Shown piece by piece: positions 10,793 through 22,840 of a stretch of DNA of 64,000 bases (its first letter is position 1; each line of letters begins with the position of its first letter). The notes below the pieces were generated by a model that saw nothing but the letters and a program-made list of their open reading frames with translations, searched no databases and was not told where the DNA came from. This DNA comes from Vitis vinifera (lineage: Eukaryota > Streptophyta > Magnoliopsida > Vitales > Vitaceae). The DNA is taken from NCBI RefSeq assembly GCF_030704535.1, contig NC_081821.1:7083001-7147000 (forward strand), given 5' to 3'. The position numbers and the translations under genes are program-made.

Positions 10793-11970
10793 GTGAAGTT
10801 ACATGGGATATGGGCTAGCCCTTATGTAAAGAGAGTAGAAATGACCCTCAAACTTAAAGGCATTTTTGAGTATGTGGAAGAGGATTTGAGGAACAAAAGC
10901 CAGTTGCTCCTCCAGTATAATCCTGTCCAAAAGAAGGTTCCTGTACTCATCCACAATGGAAAACCCATTGCTGAGTCATTGATCATCCTTGAATATATTG
11001 GTGAAACCTGGAAGAATGGTACTCCTCTTCTGCCTCAGGTTTCCTATAAAAGGGCCAAAGTTCGCTTCTGGGTCAGCTTTGTCCAGCAAGAGTTAGAGAA
11101 AAAAGGAGCCTATATTTGTATTCGTGCATGCCCATTATAGTATATATTCTAACTCCTGCATTACATGAATTACCTTCCAGTTGTATAGAATAAAGGGCTT
11201 TAAAAATTGATTCTAATATATTTCATTTTCCTGCATATGGTTTAGGATTGGCAGTAACTTAAACTGCAAGATTGAATAGAACCCTACAGTTGAAAAAACA
11301 CTAAAAACCAATCACACTATGAACTGAGAACATAACTGGAAATAAGCAGTGAGAAACTACAAAACAACCTGCATACACCATCAAGGTTGATGTTGCCTTT
11401 CCTGTCCCTGAAACCACTGATGGTCTAGCTCAGTTGGGCTCTGCCTATGGAACTGCAGGGGCAACCTGCTGAAGCCAGTGGTGCAGCTTAGTGGAGGCGC
11501 AGCAATGTCAATCTCTATGATGGACATTCTGCATACAGAAACATAGGTTTTTAGGCTGATACAAGGACTAATGATTATGAGTGCAATTGTTTGAGAACAT
11601 GCTCTTAGTGATCAAAAGTGATGGGAAAGCACAAGAGAAAGCCATCAAGGTAGTATTTGAGAAACTGAAGTTGTTTGAAGAGGATATGAAGGATTTCTTT
11701 CAAGGTGACACTCATCATATCGATGGTGAGAATATGGGATTCCTAGACATTGTGCTGTGTTCATGATTTGGTGCCCACAAAGCTCGAGAAGAAGCCCTTG
11801 GTGTCAAGTTCATTGACCCAGAAATATATCCACCGGTATGCTCATGGGTGACAGCTTTGACAGAGCTAGCTGTGGTGAAAGAGTTTCGACCTCCTCATGA
11901 GAAGCTGGTGGAGATCCTTCAGTTTGTTAGACAGAGTGCCCTCCAATCTTCTGCAGCTAGCAGTAGTTAA
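10793..11970 (+). pseudogene. Tau-class glutathione S-transferase, GST-a copy B
   Basis: Exon 1 (about 10,793-11,092) reads [16 protein letters not shown] through [13 protein letters not shown], and exon 2 is 11,587-11,970. Several independent defects are visible. About 50 bases that hold the ATG in copy A are missing, so no start codon precedes KLHG. One codon is lost at GIF/EYVEE. The donor GTGAG has become TTAGAG, and the acceptor TGTAG has become TGCAA. Exon 2 has TGA at 11,764-11,766, and its normal end is shifted to a TAA at 11,968. A MITE sits in the promoter. It is clearly dead and much more decayed than copy A. Confidence 0.9.
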
Positions 11971-12704
11971 GGAAGGTGTCTATTTGAGGTCTTTGAGCCG
12001 ATCTTCACCTCTCTGGTGCTTTTAACTAGTGTGAAAATAAGCAGCAGTCAGCTTGTTGGTTTCTGTTGATGGCTTAGTTTCTACCTTCAGCTCACGGGAT
12101 TTTGCTTGTAATAAGGCCAATGGCCACCTCCATTTAATAATTTTCGTGTCAATATAGAAAAGGTGTTTCCTCAAAAAGACATATTTTTCCTTTTCTTGAA
12201 TTGAACTTCAATAATTATAACCAGTAAAGAAGATTCATCATTTGAATCTTTTCCAGAGAGCAACAGTTAAATAACTTGCAATTTGAGATATGAGGATGCT
12301 AATTTCAGTACAACAATCAGCCTGCTTCCCATCAGAACTTGCCTCTACACATGGTAATCATCTTTTGACAATTTCCTAGAGGTTGAACTCTATGAGGACA
12401 GTCATACTTAGTAGCGCTCCTTCTTTAAGTATTTAGTCTCTGCTCCTTCAAAAATCCTCCTTGAATTCTAGCCGTGAAGATGTCAAACAAAGCAAGTCTA
12501 TGCATGACTTGATTGAGTACCAAGTTTGGAAGAGCAGGTGCTATTCACTAACCATGAAATCATCTTCAAGAGCCAAGATAGTGAAAGAGGTTTTGACTTT
12601 GAAGCCCTAAGCTGTGCAGGGGAAAATGAGGGACTACACTTTAAGGCCAGATATCCTTTGACAAGATTGAACCAGAGCAATCTATCAAAATTTGGCACAT
12701 GCAA
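11971..12704. other. GST-a to GST-b spacer, copy B (left part)
   Basis: No gene seen. It is colinear with 3,254-4,000 of copy A. Confidence 0.6.
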
Positions 12705-13315
12705 AATCAAATAAAATAGATGTTTTTAAATTTGTGGCCCATTTTAAAATATTATTTTCCCTAAAACTAATGAAATGTGGGGATACATCTCTTATGAAGT
12801 AACTACTCACATCTAGTGTGTGACAATTTTTCTTGGTGTGATAACTACATGATACATTTTTTCTTGGTGTGATAACTACCCTTAATCTTCTTTGATGGTA
12901 AGAAGAGAAAAAGGGTAGAGATATGTTGCATTAATTTCATAGGGATAAGGGTCTCTACTCTACAAGAATAGGTCTATGAGTTGCATCGATGCATGGGCAT
13001 AAGGTTTTGAAAGGACTAGCTAATCAGATTCACACAAAATAGGGATTCATTGGCTAGACCTTATGCCCATGCACCGATGGAACTCACAGTCTATTCTTTT
13101 AGACTAATGCAGCATATCCGTTTTTTTCTTCTTACCATCAAAGAAGACTAAGGATAGTTATCGCACCAAGAAAAAAATGTCTTACTCTCAGTAGATATGG
13201 GTAGTTACTCTATAAGATATGTATCCTTACGTTTCATTTATTTTTAGGGAAAATAATATTTTTAAATGCGTCACAAATTTAAAACTTTTTATTTTATTTT
13301 ATTTTTATTAAAATA
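12705..13315. mobile_element. Long foldback MITE, about 0.6 kb
   Basis: Almost the whole segment is a hairpin. The left arm (TTTTAAATTTGTGG, then TATTATTTTCCCTAAAA, then CTTCTTTGATGGTAAGAAG, then CATGGGCATAAGG) returns as its complement in reverse order on the right (CCTTATGCCCATG, CTTCTTACCATCAAAGAAG, TTTTAGGGAAAATAATA, CACAAATTTAAAA). The turn is near 13,010-13,040. Copy A has unrelated DNA of about 100 bases here. The long arms suggest a Mutator-type or foldback element, but the target duplication is hidden by AT-rich sequence, so the family is open. Confidence 0.75.
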
Positions 13316-14030
13316 AAAAACCGTTTCCAACATTAATCATGTCAATACAATGTCAATGTATCCTATAGATGATCACTAGAATGACACTTATAACTGAAAA
13401 TCCGCAGAAAATAATTCGTTAGTCCATAATTCTTACACCTTACCCCAAACGTCAAATACGGCTTTACTTGCACAACACTTTGGAAAAATCACCTATTACC
13501 AATTCAGGCTGCTGAATGAAAACTAGAATGCTTTTCCCTTTTCCTAATTGTTCAAAGACAGTAGAAATCTCAGAGTTTGGGCAAAATATTTCTGAAATCC
13601 TTGTCCAAAATTCCTTTTCCTTCTCTGCCCAAACCAGGTCTAGGTAAGAAGGATCTAGAAATAATATATCCAAGCAATACAAGAAGCCCTGCTTGCAGTG
13701 TGAACAATGCTTCTGGAGAATCCAGACTTTTGCTTGCTTTATTGTTTCTCCTGCCATTTTTTTCCCTCAGTCAACGTGAAAAACAGGGCGACAGGGATGT
13801 TGCCTTTTGTTTATTGTTTCCCGTGGGATACTTTCAGAATTATGAAAGTCACAAATATATTTGACCATGTATTCTTGAGCTTCAAGAAACTGGGCTTCAT
13901 TATATGATCAATGAGCTCATCCTAAGCATATTCAAATGTTTGCTTTAATACACAGATCACATTATGATTTGGTTGTCAGATCAGGGAAAAGCAATGCAAG
14001 CTAAAGAGATAAGGTTGAAATTCTATTTAA
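13316..14030. other. GST-b upstream region, copy B
   Basis: No gene. It is colinear with about 4,050-5,068 of copy A, less the 320 base stretch noted there. Confidence 0.6.
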
Positions 14031-14078
14031 TGTTTCCCCAAGCATGACCTCGAGATTCAAGCATCACATTTGAGAGAG

Positions 14079-14930
14079 ATGGAAGAGGAAAACCAAATTA
14101 AGCTACATGGAATGTGGGGTAGCACTTTCACTAAGAGGGTAGAGCTGGCCCTCAAACTTAAGGGCATACCCTATGAGTATATTGAAGAAGATTTGAGCAA
14201 CAAGAGCCAATTGGTCCTCAAGTACAATCCTGTTCACAAGAAGGTTCCTGTCCTTGTTCACAATGGAAAACCCATCATTGAGTCTCTCATCATTCTTGAA
14301 TATATCGATGAAACCTGGAAGAATGCTCCCCGGTTGCTGCCTGATGATCTATGAAAGAGCCAAAGTTCGCTTCTGGGCCAGTTTTCTCAATCAACAGGTG
14401 AGAAAATTTGAAAAAAAGTACATATCCTTGTCTCAATATCCCCCTCATTCTTGACCAGAAAATTGTTAACCATTGGCTAGCCCTTTCCATTCAAAAACAA
14501 ATGATTTCTAAATCTGATTCAATGGCTAACACTGAAATTTTTTCTTGAAGTGCAGTTGTTTGAGGATATGGGTCGAGTAATCACATCTGATGGAGAAGCA
14601 CAAGAGAAAGCCACAAAGGACTTGTTTGAGAAGCTGACAATTTTGGAAGAGGGAATGAAGGATTTCTTTCCAGGGGGCACTCCTTCCATTAATGGTGAAA
14701 ACATGGGACTCCTGGACATTCTAATGTATGCATTATTTGGTCCGTACAAAGCTCATGAAGAAGTCCTGGGAATGAAGATGATCGACCCAGAAAGGAATTC
14801 ACTGTTATTCTCATGGGTGATGGCTCTAACGGAGCTACCTGTGGTGAAAGAGTCAACCCCTCCTCATGAGAAGCTCGTGGCCCTTGTTCAGTTTATCAGA
14901 CAGAATGCTCTTCAGTCCTGTGTGGCTTGA
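14079..14930 (+). pseudogene. Tau-class glutathione S-transferase, GST-b copy B
   Basis: Exons are 14,079-14,397 and 14,556-14,930. They are nearly identical to the intact gene at 5,124, with only a handful of differences. Exon 1 is 319 bases instead of 321: near 14,349 two C are missing from the GATCCCTATG seen in copy A. This shifts the frame after RLLPDD and destroys the KVRFWASF segment. Splice sites and exon 2 (124 open codons, ending LQSCVA) are sound. The single lesion in an otherwise perfect gene means it is either a very young pseudogene or a consensus error. As with its twin, Thr follows the catalytic Ser. Confidence 0.85.
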
Positions 14931-15452
14931 CCACCTAATAATGCGACAAATGGAGTTTGTGCCTTGCGCTGATTAGTCTTCTTCTGTGTGGCCCTTCCAT
15001 CCATGTAGAGTAAGTGACAGCAGAAACCCCAGGATCTTAGCGGGTTCTGCCGACCAAGACTAGCCATTATGTTTTTGGATTTTGCTTGTAACAGGGCACA
15101 AACACAACTTTGTTTCACCCACTTGGTTCAAATATAAGAAATTTTTTTAGCAGAGGGCATTTTCTACTTTCCTTTTCCACTCAGAAATAAGGAGACTGCT
15201 GAGTTATATATGGTGCATCGGTTCATCAATTTGCAGTACAGAAAGCTAATATTTTTCTTAATATCCCAAGAGAATTCTGAACTCTACCCTGCAATCTCCC
15301 TTGACAGAGCCAAAGAAGGACCTTGAAGTGCAGGCCTCTGCTCCCAGAGTCCCAATGAATAGACCTCCACGATTGTGCTACACAACGCTAAAACCAATTT
15401 CTCATTGTGCCATATATTAAGCCTAAGCAGCGGCATATCATTTCTTTAACCA
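14931..15452. other. GST-b 3' flank, copy B
   Basis: No gene. It is colinear with 5,978-6,382 of copy A, with an extra 100-200 bases around 15,190-15,360 that A lacks. It ends at the TTATA target site of the Copia element. Confidence 0.6.
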
Positions 15453-15457
15453 TTATA

Positions 15458-15975
15458 CGTTAAAATCAATCAAGATGAATACCCTAATTTCATATATACT
15501 GAAATATTTAACAAGGTGAATACCCTAATTTCTTATATACTGGAATCTCCTGATTAAAAAAATGAGTAGAAAAATTATAGCGGAAGCATACCTGAATCCA
15601 TTGAAGGAGAAACCTTATAGGAAGAAAACCCTTTGAGATGGTCTTCCAATTCTAGCCACTAGATTCTGAGTCAATTTCTCTCTGAGAGGATTTTCAAAAA
15701 TTGGAATGCGTAGTCGTAGAATGGGGACCATAACCCTATTTATAAACCGCTACGGCAGTTTTAATTTTATCACAATTATATTTCTACCCCTCATAGAATT
15801 AATAATTGTCTAATGGTATCTACACAATAATCTCATGACAATTATACCCTTAAGCCAATTAATCAATTATTAATTAGATCACTGTATTTAGGCTTAATTA
15901 AATGATAGCACACACATTTTAATTATTTACATGTGTGGCCCAAATTATAGATTAATTACAAAAATTAATCTAACA
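15458..15975 (-). repeat. Copia 3' LTR (left end), 518 bp
   Basis: It matches 45,124-45,682 at about 99% and carries two copies of the GGTGAATACCCTAATTTC repeat where the other LTR has three. Just inside it lies the purine-rich tract (minus strand CCCACTGGGAGATTG) used as the plus-strand primer in this family. Confidence 0.92.
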
Positions 15976-16699
15976 ATCTCCCAGTGGGCCACATGCATAT
16001 GTAATCAAATAAATGTGCTTAACCTTATGAGCTCAAAATTTGCTATCATGTCCTTAGGGTATATCCGAACAATCTCGTCCATTAACTATACTGACATAGG
16101 ATCAAGGTGGCCTTTGTTACATCAATCGTTACTAGACCAATCAATGGTCACATATATCTGCACAGCTAAATGACATAGATCAATCATGAGTGCATAGCAT
16201 GGAAATTACATGCAATGTGATCTATTCATGCCTATTTCCAACTGGTCCAACTTAACTTTATTGAGATCAAATCTTTAGCATAATTTAACAGAGTGCAATA
16301 AAATGAATACTTTATTTCTGCAGAACACAATCCAAATGTATAGATAAAGTCTAAACATAACATAGAGCAATATACAATGAATAATACAAACTCCCACTAA
16401 ATTTGGATATCCTCAAATGAGACAACACCCATATGAGCAGTGTGCTCATGAAAGACCTTGGGTGGTAATCCCTTTGTAAGCGGATCCGCTATCATGGAGT
16501 TTGTTCCAATATGCTCTATGGATATCTGTCCACTCTGTACTTTTTTTTTTACAACTAGGAACTTGATATCAATGTATTTTGATTTTGTAGAATTCCTGTT
16601 GTTATTGGAATATAAAACTGCTGATTTATTGTCACAAAATATCTTCAGTGGTCTTTCAATACCATCTAGAACACGCAGCCCAGTGACAAAATTTCGTAG
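15976..16699. other. Copia 3' internal region
   Basis: Element DNA between the pol segment and the LTR. It includes remains of the RNase H end on the minus strand and the polypurine tract next to the LTR. No independent gene. Confidence 0.6.
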
Positions 16700-19145
16700 T
16701 CATATTCCTTGATTGGATGCCTCATAACATGCTACAAACTCTGCTTCCATGGTGGATGAAGTTATGAGTGTCTGTTTGGCAGACCTCCATGAAATTGCTC
16801 CACCAGCCAACAGAATAATATAGCCTGATGTGGATCTTCTGCTGTCTTGGCATCCAGCAAAGTCGGAGTCGGAATATCCAATGAACTTTAACTGATCCAA
16901 TCTCCTATATGTAAGCATGTACTCTTTTGTTCTCTGTAAATATCTCATAACCCTCTTGGCTGCTCTCCAATGATCCATTCCAGGGTTACTTAGATATCTG
17001 CCTAACATGCCAACAATGTACGCAATATCCGGACGTGTACATACCTGAGCATACATTAGACTCCCCACAGCCGAAGCGTAAGGAATCTTCTGCATTTCTT
17101 GACTTTCTAAACTATTTTTAGGGCATTGATTAAGACTGAATTTGTCTCCTTTAGCGACAGGGGTATCACCTGGTTTGCTATTTTGCATGTCATACCTTTG
17201 GAGGACTTTATCAATATAGGTCCTTTGTGACAATCCTAAAATACCCCTAGAACGATCTCGGTGTATCTGGATTCCTAAGACAAAGAAGGCATCACCAAGA
17301 TCTTTCATCTCAAAATGTTTTGATAAAAATCTCTTGGTGTCGTGCAATATGCTAATATCATTTGTGGCTAGCAATATGTCATCGACATATAAAACCAGGA
17401 AAATATACTTACTCCCACTGAATTTGTGATACACACATTCATCCATAAGATTTGCCTCAAAACCATATGAGATAATAATTTGATGAAACTTGAAGTACCA
17501 CTGACGAGAAGCTTGCTTGAGCCCATAAATGGATTTAGTTAATTTACAAACCATATTCTTTGAGTCTTCGGACACAAAATTTTCTGGTTGTACCATATAA
17601 ATTGTTTCATCAATGGCACCATTGAGAAACGTTGTTTTAACATCTATTTGATGTAACTCAAGATCATAATGTGCAACTAGTGCCATGATTATCCTGAAAG
17701 AGTCCTTCGTAGAAACCGGAGAGAAGGTCTCTTTGAAGTCAATTCCTTCTTTTTGAGTAAAGCCTTTAGCTACAAGACGTGCTTTATATCTTTCTATATT
17801 ACCATTTGAATCCCGCTTGGTTTTAAATATCCATTTACAACCAATGGGCTTCGTACCAACTGGTAATGGGACAAGTTCCCAAACTTTATTGTCTTGCATA
17901 GATTTGTACTCTTCATTCATGGCTTCAATCCATTTCTGAGAGTTGGAACTTTTCATGGCTTGCTGGAAGTTGATTGGATCATCTTCCATCATTCCACTTT
18001 CTACCTCACGTTCCTGGAGATATACGATATAATCGTCCGAAATTGCATCTCTCCTCTCTCTAGTATATCTCCTTAATGGCATATTTTCTTGAGGTTGTTG
18101 AGTTTGTTCTTCAGGAGCAATGTCCTCATTTGCAATTAAGGGTTGAACAATATTGTCTGTTGGTTGAGGATCCAAATTTACTTCTTGATCAATGATAGGT
18201 AGTGAAACCTGTACATTATCAAAAACAATAGTAGATCCCTCTTCCTCCTCAAAGACAATATTCCTAGCCTGATTTCTCCCCCCAAACTCAACATCCTCAA
18301 AAAATGTTGCAGTTCCCGTCTCAAAAATTGACCTTATAGCAGGATCATAAAATTTAAAACCCCTTGATCGCTCTGCATAGCCAATAAAGTAGCTGCTAAC
18401 TGTTTCAGAGTCCAATTTCTTTTCATGAGGCTTATAAGGTCTCGCTTCAGCTGGACATCCCCAAATATGAAAATGCTTTAAACTGGGCTTTCGACCCGTC
18501 CAAAGCTCATAAGGCGTTTTAGCAGCCGCTTTAGTTGGCACCCGATTCAGGATATAAGCTGCCGTTTTGAGTGCTTCACCCCAGAGTTTTTCGGGTAAAG
18601 TAGAATGACTAATCATACTCCTTACCATGTCCTTAAGAGTTCGGTTTCGTCTTTCTGCTACACCATTCATGCTAGGTGATCCTAGCATGGTGTATTGAGG
18701 GACGATCCCACATTCCTCTAGGTATTTAGAAAATGGTCCTGGACGTTGTTCACCTGATCCGTCATATCTATCATAGTATTCACCACCACGGTCAGATCTG
18801 ACGCTCTTTATTCTTTTGTCGAGTTGTAACTCAACTTCTGCTTTAAATGTTTTGAACACGTCCAATGATTGTGATTTCTCATGTATAAGAAATAGGTAGT
18901 CATATCTTGAATAGTCGTCTATGAATGTTATAAAGTACTGTTGACCATTCCAAGATGCCGTAGGGTATGGTCCACAGATATTTGTATGAATTAATTCTAA
19001 GACGTCTGTAGCTCTATTGGCACCTAATTTCTTTGTTTTGGTCTGTTTTCCTTTAATACACTCAACACAAATATCAAAATCTGAAAAGTCAAGTGAATCC
19101 AAAATTCCATCGGACACAAGTCGCTCAACTCTGGATTTAGAGATA
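16700..19145 (-). mobile_element. Copia pol segment: integrase core, reverse transcriptase, RNase H
   Basis: A long open stretch on the minus strand, about 800 codons. From the right it shows the integrase catalytic core ([36 protein letters not shown]). Next is the reverse transcriptase ([11 protein letters not shown], then the active-site [11 protein letters not shown]). The RNase H domain follows ([26 protein letters not shown]). It is closest in style to Tork/TNT1-like plant Copia elements. It is cut off on the right by the CACTA terminus at 19,146. Confidence 0.92.
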
Positions 19146-19159
19146 CACTACAAGAAAAA

Positions 19160-19660
19160 AGGTCTTCATTGACAGTTTTTCATCGTCAAGATAAGGTATA
19201 TCTGTTAAGGTAGATCAGTATTCACATATGTCGTCTATGCCAGTGTCAAGAAATGATAAAAGCTAGCTTGACATATGCATATGTTAAGTAAACCTTATTT
19301 CTATTAATGTAGGAATCTTATTAATATGACATATGTTAAAACGTTTCTTCCACTTTAGTCAAGGTTAGGTTAAACATATGTGAAGGTTAACTCATTGTTT
19401 TGTCAAGATTATATTCAATATATGTTAAGCTTAAGTATGATATATGTCAATGTTGTTTTATATGCTTTTAAATTTAATTTACACATATGTCAAGGATGTT
19501 TTTTGTTATTTTTTTTTTTCAAAGTTGAAATTTTAATATGTTAAGGTTCTTTTATTCTTATGTCAAGGAATACAATTTCTTTTATGTCAAGATTTCTTTA
19601 TTCATATAAAGGAAATTGTTTTATTTCATATCAAGGTTGCATATGGAACATGTCAACAAC
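19160..19660. repeat. CACTA left subterminal repeats
   Basis: Many short variants of ACATATGTCAAGG, TATGTTAAG and their complements (TTGACATATGC) lie in both orientations. In En/Spm elements such arrays are the binding sites for the element-encoded TNPA protein. The matching array at the other end is 42,840-43,230. Confidence 0.7.
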
Positions 19661-19704
19661 CTAACCTGTTGCCCAAATAATCTGCATCAAAATTGAACCT
19701 ATTG

Positions 19705-19736
<32 letters not shown>

Positions 19737-19884
19737 AAGTACATGAATGTATAAAATATACTTTAAAAAAAATATGAACATGTAGGCAAATATATTGACA
19801 AAAAAAAAAAAAAACCTTAATATCCTTGCATAATCTTATATTATCTCACATACATCCAAAAAAAGGCAAATATGTACCCAAAAA

Positions 19885-20500
19885 TCCAATAGTTATACAT
19901 GATAAATATAATGTAGCCATGATCTTGTGCCTTCAAAAGTGCTGTAATTGCTGCAAATGCCACCAAATCTTCTGCAAGTAAGAAAAAAAAATCAGTATAT
20001 GTTTATATTTGAAAGATTAATAAAAGGATATATATGTTTATATTTGAAAGATTAATAAAAGGATATAAACATGTATCCAAATATATTCCCAAACAACCTA
20101 ACAACTATATAAAATCTTGTTATCTTGTCAAATATATATGAAAAAAGAATAGATATTTACCCAAAAATAACCAAATATCAAGTAGCTGTACATGATAACA
20201 AAAATTTATGCGTGATCTTCTCCTCTAAAAACTGCAGCACTGCAAATGTCACCTAACCTTTGGCAAGAAAGAAAAAAGTAACATTATTTTATATTTATTT
20301 TTTAAAGTTTATTAAAAATTCAATGAAAAAAAATCTACATCCAATGTATATTAAACATGTCACATAATCTTTTGCAAGTATGAAAAAAAAAACAACATTA
20401 TTTTATATTTGTGTTTGAAAGTTCATTAAAAAGATATAAATATGTATCCTAAATATATCAAAATGTATCCACAAACAACCCAGCAAGTATACATGATCTT
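19885..20500. repeat. Internal repeat units 1-3 of the CACTA 3' region
   Basis: A diverged unit of about 120-180 bases recurs, centred on CTGCAAATGTCACC followed by CTTGCAAGTA and a poly-A-like run. Units are anchored at 19,951, 20,241 and 20,351. Two more copies lie beyond the captured PPR piece. A separate perfect 36 base tandem copy (GTTTATATTTGAAAGATTAA) is at 19,999-20,064. Confidence 0.6.
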
Positions 20501-20531
20501 ATACTATTATCAAATAGTCCAAAACATAGTC

Positions 20532-20595
20532 TTTGCTACCAGCAGAGATTGGGGCACTTTCTCTTTTAGGGACATTAGATCTTCACTCAAACCAG
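20532..20595 (+). pseudogene. Captured leucine-rich-repeat exon fragment
   Basis: It reads LLPAEIGALSLLGTLDLHSNQ, a canonical plant LRR, ending at CAG before GTGGG, a plausible donor. Only about one repeat survives, so the parent (LRR protein or receptor kinase) cannot be named. It lies against the PPR fragment but is unrelated to it, so it is a separate capture. Confidence 0.55.
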
Positions 20596-20734
20596 GTGGG
20601 TAGACATTCTATATTCAGTTTAAGTATAAAATTTATCCGACCAGTGTCAAATTCTTCTGAGACTTCAGATATACCCTCTTTGAGTGATTTAACCTACATG
20701 TTATTTCTTCTTATCTTAGTTAGCTTCACATTTA

Positions 20735-21614
20735 CTAGCATTATGGCTGCCTGCGTGACCTTAGCATTTTTGAATTGTGGACAACAGATTCATGGGAGGA
20801 TTATTCGAAGAGGCCTTGATGGGAATTTGGCCTTGTCTAATGCCCTTATAGACATGTATTCCAAATGTGGAAATATTGCTAATTCGCACCAAGTTTTTGG
20901 GGGTATGTCTCGTAGAGATTTGGTTTCTTGGACTACCATGATGATTGGGTATGAGACTCATGGGTATGGAGAAGAGGTTGTTGAATTGTTTGACAAAATG
21001 GTCAGGTCAGATATTAAGCCTGACTGAGTCTTGTTTATGGGCATTCTTAGTGCTTGCAGTCATGCTGGACTTGTAGATGAAGGCTTGAGATATTTTAAAT
21101 TAATGGTGGGTGATTATAACATTAGTCCAGACTAGGAGATTTATGGGTGTGAAGTGGATTTGCTAGGACTTGCTGGGAAAGTTGAGGAAGCTTATGAACT
21201 CATAGAGAGCATGCCATTCAAGCCTGATGAGTGCGTTTGGGGGCCATTTCTTGGAGCTTGTAAAGCACACAGGTTTCCCAATTCCAGAAAATTAGCTGCT
21301 CATAGGATATTGGATCTGAGGCCTAATATGGCAGGGACTTATGTGATGCTATCAAATATATATGCAACTGATGGTAAGTGGGGGAGTTTGTAAGACTAAG
21401 AAAGTTGATGAAAAGAATGGGAAATAAGAAGGAGACTGGTAGGAGCTGGGTCGAGATAGGAAATCATGTCTATAGTTTTGTTGTTGGGGATGAGGTGGGC
21501 CCCAAAATAGAGGGGATATATCAAGTTCTGGAAAATTTGATTGGGCATATGAAGGAATCAAGGTATGTTCCTGATTTAGATTGCTTGATATATGACTTAG
21601 AAGATGGCACTTGA
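20735..21614 (+). pseudogene. Captured PPR (PLS class, E/E+ domain) gene fragment
   Basis: Plus-strand frames give PPR motifs ([61 protein letters not shown]). An E/E+ region follows (VMLSNIYATDGKW, SWVEIGNHVYSFVVGD, YVPDLDCLIYDLED). PPR-PLS proteins act in organelle RNA editing. Here the first part of the gene and any DYW domain are absent. TGA lies at 21,025-21,027, TAG near 21,134, and a frame change near 21,390. It is not a copy of the PPR gene at 50,109; the residues differ throughout. It is a host gene piece carried by the CACTA element, in the opposite orientation to the element genes. Confidence 0.85.
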
Positions 21615-22840
21615 GAAGCAGTTGAAGTCCAAAAGGTGAGAAAACCATATACAAATGGGGGATTGAAGAGAGTCATTTGATTTTTATGAACAACCTCGAA
21701 GTGGGTACTAGCAAGAAAGTTTTGAGGTGAATTGACCTTTCCATCTTTGAAAGAGATCCTATTTTATTATAACAGAGAAGAAGAATGATCTGTAGTAATA
21801 ACATGATGGTGTGCAACAAATAAGACATCTTATCAGATCAGCAAAGACCATTGTTTGTATATACAAAATTCACAATGTACTTATCTTATGACCTTAATTT
21901 GTACTACAACACATTAATAACCAAAGAGAAATGCATTGAAAGATTATTCTTCAACTTACTTGGTTGTGAGTGCCCTTTGTTGTTTGGGACAACTTCTAGG
22001 ACTGCAGCTTTAGATTTTGATAACATGTTTACAACCTCAAATCCATGGATGTGAAATGAAAGACAAGATGTGTTATTTAAAATGCATACCATGTAGGACT
22101 AAGACATTCAACTCCTAAACCAAATTCAGGTTGATACGATCTTTGAAAATTTTGAAATCTCAAATTTAATCACTAGCAAAGAGCTAACCTTAACTTGTTA
22201 TGGCATTGGCAAACCAAAAACTAATTGATGAGAGGAGATTTCCTTCCATGGTGAACACCATTTCAATGGAGAGGAAGAGTGGCACTTTCCTTTATGTTGG
22301 ATAACATTTCTATGAACCTGCAAGATTAACAAAAGGCAAGGTTAAACTCATTTTGTAGCATTACTAAGACAGCCAAGTAAAATCTGCTTTAGATAGATTA
22401 TGTATCATTTTTTATTCATAACAAGAATTTATACATGATTTTATACTCTAAAAATTGCAAGTGCTACAAATGTCACCCAACCTCTTGCAAGTAAAAAAAA
22501 AAACAACATTACTTTAAGTCTATATTTGAAATTTTACTAAAATGATATTAACATGTACCAAAATTTATACGAAAAGAATCCAACAAACATACATAATAAA
22601 AAAAAAAAACATGAATTAGTACTTTCATCAAATGTATCTTTTAAAAGATATAGGTATGTACCCAAAAGTATCCAAAACTTCAGCATCTATGCATGACAAT
22701 AAGATCTTACATATGATCTTGTCATCTCAAAATTGCAACAACTGCAAATGTCACCCGAAACCTTGCAAAGAGAAAAGATGCAACATTAATTGAAATTTAT
22801 GTCTGAAATTTTATTAAAAAATTATAAATTAACATACCCA
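21615..22840. repeat. CACTA 3' region with repeat units 4 and 5
   Basis: No gene. Units 4 (anchor 22,462) and 5 (anchor 22,741) repeat the CTACAAATGTCACCC/CTTGCAAG pattern of 19,885-20,500. On the minus strand these are downstream of the Ulp1 stop codon at 22,841, so they may be part of a repeated 3' untranslated region. The captured PPR piece sits inside this array. Confidence 0.5.

Noticed and set aside
20735-21614. Captured PPR piece as a copy of the PPR gene at 50,109
   Set aside because: Residues differ throughout the repeats and E region, and the captured piece lacks a DYW domain. The parent must be another PPR gene.
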